A stretch of DNA of 64,000 nt from DATAAZ01 sp036259875 (lineage in GTDB: Bacteria; Actinomycetota; Thermoleophilia; Gaiellales; Gaiellaceae), in the NCBI GenBank assembly GCA_036259875.1, contig DATAAZ010000026.1, positions 32,777 through 96,776 of the forward strand, in the 5' to 3' direction. A program made the translations under genes and the position numbers. Numbering within the stretch: position 1 is the first letter of the stretch; every line of letters begins with the position of its first letter. Below, piece by piece: positions 59,209 through 64,000 of the stretch. A model generated the notes under the pieces. The model made no database searches, was not told the DNA's origin, and saw only the letters and a list, made by a program, of their open reading frames with translations.

Positions 59209-60048
59209 GTGTCCACGCTCCGAGCGGCCGTGCTCCAGCTTCGCACCCTTCCGCGCGTCATCCGGCGCGGCGACGGGCCACTTCGCGCCCGGCTCGGGCC
59301 GCTCGACGACCGCATCGTGTTCGTGATCGGCTCGCCGCGCTCGGGCACGACGTTCGCGGGCGCGTCGATCGGGTCGCTCCCGGGGTTCGTCGACCTCGGT
59401 GAGGTCGCGGCGCTGAAGGGTGCCATTCCGCTGCTTGCCGGTCGCGACGCCGACGAGGCGGCCGAGACGATCAAGCGAATCCTCTCGACGACACGGCGGC
59501 TCGGACTCGTCGGCTCGTTGCGCCCCGTCGAGCAGACGCCCGAGACCGTCTTCGTGGCGAGCGCCGCCGAGCGGGCGTTCCCGCAGGCGCGGTTCGTGCA
59601 CATGGTCCGGGACGGGCGTGACGTCGTCTGCTCGCTGCTCGAGCGCGGCTGGCTCAGCGTCGGCCGCGGCGGACGGGACGACGCAGGCCACGCGTTTGGC
59701 GCCGAGCCGCGCTTCTGGGTCGAGCCCGAGCGGCGCGATGAATTCCGGACGGCGACCGACGCCCGCCGCGCCGCGTGGGCATGGCGGCGCTACGTCGAGG
59801 CGGCGCGATCGGTGCGCGAGCGGGTCCTCGAGGTCCGCTACGAAGTGATGACCGCGCAACCCGACGCCGTCGGCACGGCGCTCGCCAGGTTCCTCGGCGC
59901 TCCGGAGGAGCCGCTGACGAAGGCGCTCGGCCGCGCCCACGCCGAGTCGGTCAGCCGGTACCGCCGCGAACTCACCGAGGCTCAGCTCGCCGATGTCGAG
60001 GCGGAGGCGGGGCCGCTTCTCCGCGAGCTCGGTTACGCCACGGCGTGA
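59209..60048 (+). CDS. Sulfotransferase family protein
   Basis: A 279-aa PAPS-dependent sulfotransferase. The 5'-phosphosulfate loop FVIGSPRSGTTFAGAS is near residue 40, and the 3'-phosphate motif FVHMVRDGRDVVCSLLERG lies in the middle. The acceptor could be a carbohydrate or lipid; no neighbour tells. GTG 59209 has GGAAGGA 10-16 nt upstream. It ends 22 nt from the convergent amidotransferase. Confidence 0.86.
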   Translation: MSTLRAAVLQLRTLPRVIRRGDGPLRARLGPLDDRIVFVIGSPRSGTTFAGASIGSLPGFVDLGEVAALKGAIPLLAGRDADEAAETIKRILSTTRRLGLVGSLRPVEQTPETVFVASAAERAFPQARFVHMVRDGRDVVCSLLERGWLSVGRGGRDDAGHAFGAEPRFWVEPERRDEFRTATDARRAAWAWRRYVEAARSVRERVLEVRYEVMTAQPDAVGTALARFLGAPEEPLTKALGRAHAESVSRYRRELTEAQLADVEAEAGPLLRELGYATA

Positions 60049-60070
60049 GCGGCGTGGTCCGGCGTCTCTG

Positions 60071-60892
60071 CTAGCGAGCCGCGGCGGAGACGCCGAGCGC
60101 GGCGTGACGCCGTGAGGCGACGTCAGCGAGGCGCTCGAGGCACGAACGTCGCTCCTCGGGGGCGCGGACGGGGGGTAGCGGCTCCTCGGTGAACGACCGG
60201 TCGACCTCGAAGGAGACCGACGCGACGATGCGGCCGTGCTCAAGGCGCAACGCGCCACCCTCGGGCAGCTCACGCTTCGCGAGCGAGAGCCCCGCGTAGC
60301 GCTCGGCGAGGTCGAGCGCCTCCTCGGTCGACGCGAACAGAACTTCCTCGCGCCCCTCGCCGACCCAGAGCGGGCGCCCGAGACCGCGTGCGACGAACGT
60401 CGCGGCCGGGATGCGGTCGTCGAGCCAGGCGGTCGCGAGGGAGCCGTACAGCTCCTCGAGCGCCGCTCGCCGGTCCTCTGCCGCGTCGACGAGCGCGAAG
60501 ATCGCCTCCGAGTCGACCGTCATGCCGGGCTCGGCGCGCTGGAAGCCGTGGCGGGAAAAGATCTCCTCGTCGTTCGCGATGACCCCGTTGTGAATCCCGA
60601 CGACCGCCCCGTGCCGGATCGGGTGGTTGTTCGCGGCGAGGGACGGATGGCCCTTCGTGTAGTCGCGCACGTGCAGCAGCGACTCCGTGGCGTCGTCCGG
60701 GATCGCAACGGCTTCGAGGAGCGCGCTCGCCCCGGTCCGCTGCTTGTGGACGACCACCTCGGCGCCCAAGCGGTATGCGTACCCGACCGCGTCCGACCCG
60801 CGCTCGGCGATCGCGGCGAAAAGTGCCTGCGCGGTCAGCGTCCGGTCGGCCCGGCTCGCCGCGCTGAGGCTATATCCCGCTATGCCGCACAT
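60071..60892 (-). CDS. Stand-alone class II glutamine amidotransferase
   Basis: A 273-aa Ntn-type glutaminase domain. MCGIAGYSL places the nucleophilic Cys at position 2, which fixes the start at 60892 although the frame is open upstream. HVRDYTKGHPSLAANNHPI, GIHNGVIANDEEIF and VDSEAIFAL match the N-terminal domain of GlmS and asparagine synthetase. No synthase domain is attached, so the ammonia acceptor is unknown; it may serve a separate partner. Confidence 0.85.
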   Translation of the reverse strand: MCGIAGYSLSAASRADRTLTAQALFAAIAERGSDAVGYAYRLGAEVVVHKQRTGASALLEAVAIPDDATESLLHVRDYTKGHPSLAANNHPIRHGAVVGIHNGVIANDEEIFSRHGFQRAEPGMTVDSEAIFALVDAAEDRRAALEELYGSLATAWLDDRIPAATFVARGLGRPLWVGEGREEVLFASTEEALDLAERYAGLSLAKRELPEGGALRLEHGRIVASVSFEVDRSFTEEPLPPVRAPEERRSCLERLADVASRRHAALGVSAAAR

Positions 60893-60909
60893 CCACGAAG
60901 CTCGAAGGG

Positions 60910-60965
60910 CTCCACGACGACGGCCGTGGAGTCGCACTGCCGCCGCCGATTGTCTACCGAGTATA
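60910..60965 (-). promoter_or_regulatory. Promoter and leader hairpin of the amidotransferase gene
   Basis: On the minus strand TATACT (60965-60960) is a strong -10 box, giving a leader of about 60 nt. CTCCACG (60910-60916) and CGTGGAG (60925-60931) form a 7-bp hairpin inside it. Confidence 0.4.
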
Positions 60966-61042
60966 CCGCTCGCCCCTGACACCATTGACTAAATCCCTCG
61001 GCGGAGGGTGGCACGGAGGGGCGTCCCGCCGATACACGCTGG

Positions 61043-62059
61043 GTGGAGCGGCCACTTCCTCACCTTCCGCTACCCGACCCGGACTCGGCGGACGAGACGG
61101 ACGACGAGCCGCGTCACCTTGGGCTCGCTCCCCTTCCTGCCGAGGCACCCGCCGAGGGCGAGGCAGACGCGGAGGACGAAGACGACGACGAGGAGGACGA
61201 GGACGCGGGATCGCCGGCCGCTCAGGAGGCGGCCCACACCCAGGACCCGCTCAAGCTCTACGTCCGCCAGATCGGCGACGGCCGGCTCCTCACGCCGGCC
61301 GAGGAGCGAGAGCTCGCGCGCCTGAAGGACGAGGGAGACGAGGCGGCCAAGCGGCGCCTGATCGAGGCGAACCTCCGCCTCGTCATGTCGATCACGCGCA
61401 ACTACACGAACTCCGGCGTCCCGCTCCTCGACCTCATCCAGGAGGGGAACCTCGGGCTCATCCGGGCGGTCGAGAAGTTCGACTACCGGCTCGGTTACAA
61501 GCTCTCGACGTACGCGACCTGGTGGATCCGCCAGGCGGTCACGCGCGCGATCGCCGACCAGGGGCGGACGATCCGGCTTCCCGTGCACATCGTCGAGCAG
61601 GTCCGCAAGGTCACGCGCGCGCGCCGCGTCCTCACGCAGACGCTGAACCGCGATCCCCTCCCCGAGGAGATCGCCGCCGAGAGCGGCTTCGACCTGAAGC
61701 GCGTGAACCAGCTGCTCGACCTGGTCGAGGACCCGGTCAGCCTCGAAACACCGGTCGGCGACGGCGACTCGATCTACGCCGACATGCTCGAAGACGTGAA
61801 CTCCGAGCAGCCCGACGCGGCGCTCGCGGAGCTCCTACGCACGAAGGAGCTCGCGTCCGCGCTCGCCCGCCTGAACGAGCGGATGCGCCAGGTGCTCGAG
61901 CTTCGCTTCGGCCTCACAGGCGAGAATCCGCGGACGCTCGAGGAGGTGGGCGTTCTGCTCGGGGTGACGCGCGAGCGCGTCCGCCAGCTCGAGTCGCGGG
62001 CGCTCCGCGAGCTGCAGGTCGCGGCGCCGGACCTTCGCCTATACCTCCGGGCCGAGTAG
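61043..62059 (+). CDS. RNA polymerase sigma-70 factor (group 1/2)
   Basis: A 338-aa sigma factor. After an acidic linker come region 1.2 (DPLKLYVRQIGDGRLLTPAE), 2 (NLRLVMSITRNYTNSGVPLLD, STYATWWIRQAVTRAIAD), 3 (LPVHIVEQVRKVTRARRVL) and 4 (RTLEEVGVLLGVTRERVRQL). There is no region 1.1, and the promoter-contact residues are those of housekeeping-type sigmas. GTG 61043 is the first start giving the whole linker; the exact start is uncertain. A second sigma gene lies convergent at 62.8-63.9 kb. Confidence 0.92.
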   Translation: MERPLPHLPLPDPDSADETDDEPRHLGLAPLPAEAPAEGEADAEDEDDDEEDEDAGSPAAQEAAHTQDPLKLYVRQIGDGRLLTPAEERELARLKDEGDEAAKRRLIEANLRLVMSITRNYTNSGVPLLDLIQEGNLGLIRAVEKFDYRLGYKLSTYATWWIRQAVTRAIADQGRTIRLPVHIVEQVRKVTRARRVLTQTLNRDPLPEEIAAESGFDLKRVNQLLDLVEDPVSLETPVGDGDSIYADMLEDVNSEQPDAALAELLRTKELASALARLNERMRQVLELRFGLTGENPRTLEEVGVLLGVTRERVRQLESRALRELQVAAPDLRLYLRAE

Positions 62060-62078
62060 GGGTGGGCTGGCCCCACCC
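62060..62078 (+). terminator. Hairpin directly after the sigma gene
   Basis: GGGTGGG (62060-62066) pairs with CCCACCC (62072-62078), loop CTGGC, beginning right after the TAG. There is no T tract. Confidence 0.5.
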
Positions 62079-62100
62079 GGGCCGCCGCCACAGCCGTCGC

Positions 62101-62106
62101 TAGGCT
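62101..62106 (+). promoter_or_regulatory. -10 box TAGGCT, leaderless start of the PHP-type gene
   Basis: TAGGCT (TANNNT) lies 6 nt before GTG 62113. No ribosome site. Confidence 0.55.
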
Positions 62107-62112
62107 GAGGCG

Positions 62113-62850
62113 GTGCCCGGGTTCGTCGACGTCCACTCGCACGTCGTCCCGTCCGGCGACGACGGCGTCGGAACGATCGAGGAGGGGCTCTCGCTCTGTC
62201 GGGCGGCAGCGGAGCGCGGGACGCGTGTCCTCTTCGCGACCCCGCACGTCTGGCCGCACTTCGGGCTCACGGACGAGCGCGAGGAGGAGGTTCGCGGAGC
62301 GTACGCGGCGATGCGTCCGCGCGCGGCGGCCGCCGGCCTCGACCTCCGTCTCGGCTTCGAGCTGACGCCGACGCACTCGCTCCTAGAGGAGGACCTCGCG
62401 CGCTACCGGCTCGCCGACCTGGCCGCGGTGCTCATGGAGCTCCCGTTCGCCGGGCCGCTCGCGTTGGCGGAGCGGCTCGCGGAGGAGCTCACTGCGGCGG
62501 GCCTGACGCCCGTCGTCGCGCATCCCGAGCGCGCCGTCGAGATCGCCGAGGCGCCCGAGCGGGCGCGCGGCTACGCCGAGCGCGGCTGGCTCTTGCAGGT
62601 AAACGCGTCGAGCCTGCTCGGCTACCACGGCGAGGATCCTGAGGAGACGGGCTGGCTTCTCGTCGAGGAGGGACTCGTCTCGCTCGTCGGTTCGGACGGC
62701 CACCGCGCCGCGCGCCCGCCGTTCCTCGACCAGGCATACGAGGCTACGGCGAGGCGACTGGGGGAGGACGCGGCGGCGCCGCTCTTCGACGGATCGGCGC
62801 TCGAGCCCCTAGCGATGCGCGGCCGCGCCGATGTCGCGGAGCGACGCTAG
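62113..62850 (+). CDS. PHP-domain phosphatase/phosphoesterase, CpsB/CapC-like
   Basis: A 245-aa PHP-fold metalloenzyme. The metal motifs are DVHSHVVPSGDDG at residue 6, ATPHVWPH, VVAHPERA and SDGHRAARPP. This pattern is that of CpsB/CapC/YwqE-type phosphotyrosine phosphatases that control capsule or exopolysaccharide synthesis; a histidinol-phosphatase-like role is the alternative. No capsule genes adjoin it. The 3' end overlaps the convergent sigma gene by 42 nt. Confidence 0.84.
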   Translation: MPGFVDVHSHVVPSGDDGVGTIEEGLSLCRAAAERGTRVLFATPHVWPHFGLTDEREEEVRGAYAAMRPRAAAAGLDLRLGFELTPTHSLLEEDLARYRLADLAAVLMELPFAGPLALAERLAEELTAAGLTPVVAHPERAVEIAEAPERARGYAERGWLLQVNASSLLGYHGEDPEETGWLLVEEGLVSLVGSDGHRAARPPFLDQAYEATARRLGEDAAAPLFDGSALEPLAMRGRADVAERR

Positions 62851-63879
62851 CCGGGCGAGTGACTCGACTTCGATCTGGCGGACGCGCTCGCGCGTGAGAC
62901 CGAGCCGGCGGCCGATGTGCTCCAGCGTGTGCGGCTCCTCGCCGCGAAGGCCGTAGCGAAGCTCGAGCACGCGCCGGTCGCGCTCGGGGAGGGATTCGAG
63001 CGCGCGGTCGAGCGCCTCCTTCTGGAGCCGCCGTTCCGTCTCCTCCTCGGGGAGCGGGTCCTCTCCCGCGACGAGGTCGCCGAAGACCGCGTCCTCCTGC
63101 TCCCCGATCGGCTGGTCGAGGCTCGTTGACGCCCGCGCGGCCGCCCGGACCTCGTGCGCCTGCTGGAGCGGGAGACCCGCCTCCTCGGCGATCTCCTCGA
63201 GGGACGGCTCGCGCGCGAGCTGCGTCCAGAGATAGCGCTCCGCGCGCTGCATCTTCTGCATCCGCTCGACGACGTGAACGGGGACGCGGATCGTCCGCGC
63301 CTTGTCCGCGATCGCGCGCGCGACCGCCTGGCGGATCCACCAGGTCGCGTACGTCGAGAACTTGAGCCCCCGCCGCCACTCGAACTTCTCGACGGCGCGG
63401 ATCAGACCGAACATCCCCTCCTGGATCAGGTCGAGGAAGGGCAGGCCCTGGTTGCGGTAGTTCTTCGCGATCGAGACGACGAGGCGCAGGTTGCACTCGA
63501 TCATCTGCCGCTTCGCCGCCATGTCGCCCCGCTCGATCCGCTTCGAGAGCTCGACCTCCTCGGCGGCTGTGAGGAGCGGATGGCGACCGATCTCGCGCAG
63601 GAAAAGCTGCAGCGCGTCCGTCGTCGTCTCGATCCCGTCGTCGAGGTTGCGCGGCGGCGCCGTCGGCTCCCGGACGGGCTCTTTCGCGGCCGGCTCGACG
63701 ACCTCGATCCCGCGCTCCTCGAGCTCGCGCTGGATGACCTCGACGTCGGGCGGCTCGAGCTCGAGCGCGTCCGCAGTCTCCGTCAGCTCGACGGCCTCGA
63801 GAAACCCAGTCGTCTCGGCCTTCTCGAGGAGCTGCTGGATCTCTTCGGTCCGGAGAAGCGTCCCGACGTCGTTCCCCAT
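62809..63879 (-). CDS. RNA polymerase sigma-70 factor, RpoD/SigA-like
   Basis: A 356-aa sigma factor. The N-terminal 60 residues (LLEKAETTGFLEAVELTETA...) resemble a short region 1.1. Region 1.2 is TDALQLFLREIGRHPLLTAA, region 2 NLRLVVSIAKNYRNQGLPFL and STYATWWIRQAVARAIAD, region 3 PVHVVERMQKMQRAERYLW, and region 4 HTLEHIGRRLGLTRERVRQI. The region 1.1-like segment makes it the better candidate for the principal sigma of the two, but this is inference. A palindrome overlaps its presumed -35. Confidence 0.92.
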   Translation of the reverse strand: MGNDVGTLLRTEEIQQLLEKAETTGFLEAVELTETADALELEPPDVEVIQRELEERGIEVVEPAAKEPVREPTAPPRNLDDGIETTTDALQLFLREIGRHPLLTAAEEVELSKRIERGDMAAKRQMIECNLRLVVSIAKNYRNQGLPFLDLIQEGMFGLIRAVEKFEWRRGLKFSTYATWWIRQAVARAIADKARTIRVPVHVVERMQKMQRAERYLWTQLAREPSLEEIAEEAGLPLQQAHEVRAAARASTSLDQPIGEQEDAVFGDLVAGEDPLPEEETERRLQKEALDRALESLPERDRRVLELRYGLRGEEPHTLEHIGRRLGLTRERVRQIEVESLARLASLRDIGAAAHR

Positions 63880-63891
63880 GCGAAGCGGCTT

Positions 63892-63929
63892 ACGCTAGCA
63901 ACCTCGTCAGCGGTACCCAATGGGTACCG
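63892..63929 (-). promoter_or_regulatory. Promoter of the minus-strand sigma gene with palindromic operator
   Basis: On the minus strand TAGCGT (63897-63892) is a -10 box, with TTGGGT as -35 at 17-bp spacing. The -35 falls inside a perfect palindrome, CGGTACCC-AAT-GGGTACCG on the plus strand (63911-63929), a likely repressor or activator site. The predicted leader is about 5 nt. Confidence 0.55.
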
Positions 63930-64000
63930 GGGCGAAAACATCGCTCGCAGCGGGTTTCGGCCGCGCCCGTCCGTTCGGGGCCGAATGCCACGACAACCGG

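Noticed and set aside
1..64000. CRISPR arrays, tRNA or rRNA genes, insertion sequences, prophage
   Set aside because: No regularly spaced repeats, cloverleaf, rRNA stretch, transposase or integrase was seen in any gap.

Overview
The window is about 64 kb of very GC-rich, gene-dense chromosome. It comes from a bacterium that combines actinobacterial traits with traits foreign to classical Actinobacteria. It has the MurT/GatD lipid II amidation pair, short tightly overlapping genes, many GTG and TTG starts, and TANNNT -10 boxes; it also has RNase Y beside RNase J. I infer a deep-branching actinobacterium, most likely class Thermoleophilia (Gaiellales or Solirubrobacterales type); the sequence alone does not prove this. 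No rRNA, tRNA, CRISPR array or intact insertion sequence was seen. Nearly everything is core genome, with one decayed secretion/pilus ATPase fragment.

Layout. 1-6 kb: end of rpoZ, coaBC, then a MoxR/DUF58/transglutaminase module. 6-9.8 kb: an Lnt-like protein on the minus strand, a sugar nucleotidyltransferase, a TPR protein, the PilB/GspE relic, dtd and a small membrane protein. 10-18 kb: the translation/ribosome-maturation cluster rimP-nusA-ylxR-infB-ylxP-rbfA-nrnA-truB-ribF. 18-29 kb: ggt back to back with rpsO, pnp, a geranylgeranyl-reductase-like flavoprotein, an M16 peptidase, dapB, a MerB-like gene with an in-frame TGA, dapA and RNase J. 29-39 kb: ribokinase, nucleoside hydrolase, ftsK and a BMP-type nucleoside ABC importer. 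39-47 kb: rodZ-like gene, cinA, thpR, recA, recX, rny, miaB. 47-56 kb: miaA, dapF, the minus-strand dapE-dapC-dapD operon, hflX, dut, a NUDIX hydrolase, murT-gatD. 56-64 kb: a large GGDEF plus HD-GYP membrane protein, a sulfotransferase, a class II glutamine amidotransferase, two sigma-70 factors and a PHP/CpsB-type phosphatase.

How the parts fit. DapA, DapB, DapD, DapC, DapE and DapF cover the succinylase route to meso-diaminopimelate, and MurT-GatD amidates the peptidoglycan precursor. The BMP importer, nucleoside hydrolase and ribokinase form a nucleoside uptake and salvage route. RNase J, RNase Y, PNPase and NrnA form an RNA-turnover set beside the ribosome-assembly genes.

Most striking observations. 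(1) The MerB-like gene has TGA exactly where the family's second catalytic cysteine lies. It is followed at SECIS distance by a bulged hairpin with a GGTC loop, so it is a candidate selenocysteine organomercurial lyase. (2) At least 13 genes have a TANNNT box 6-8 nt before the start codon, implying pervasive leaderless transcription. rpsO and ggt appear to share one palindromic -10 box read in both directions. (3) Four transcription units start with tiny leaderless-type ORFs that end on or next to the start codon of the main gene (rbfA, the flavoprotein, miaB, the GGDEF/HD-GYP gene). (4) DapF has Ser in place of both catalytic Cys, the Lnt homologue lacks its Cys nucleophile, and NusA carries a C-terminal Cys3His knuckle.
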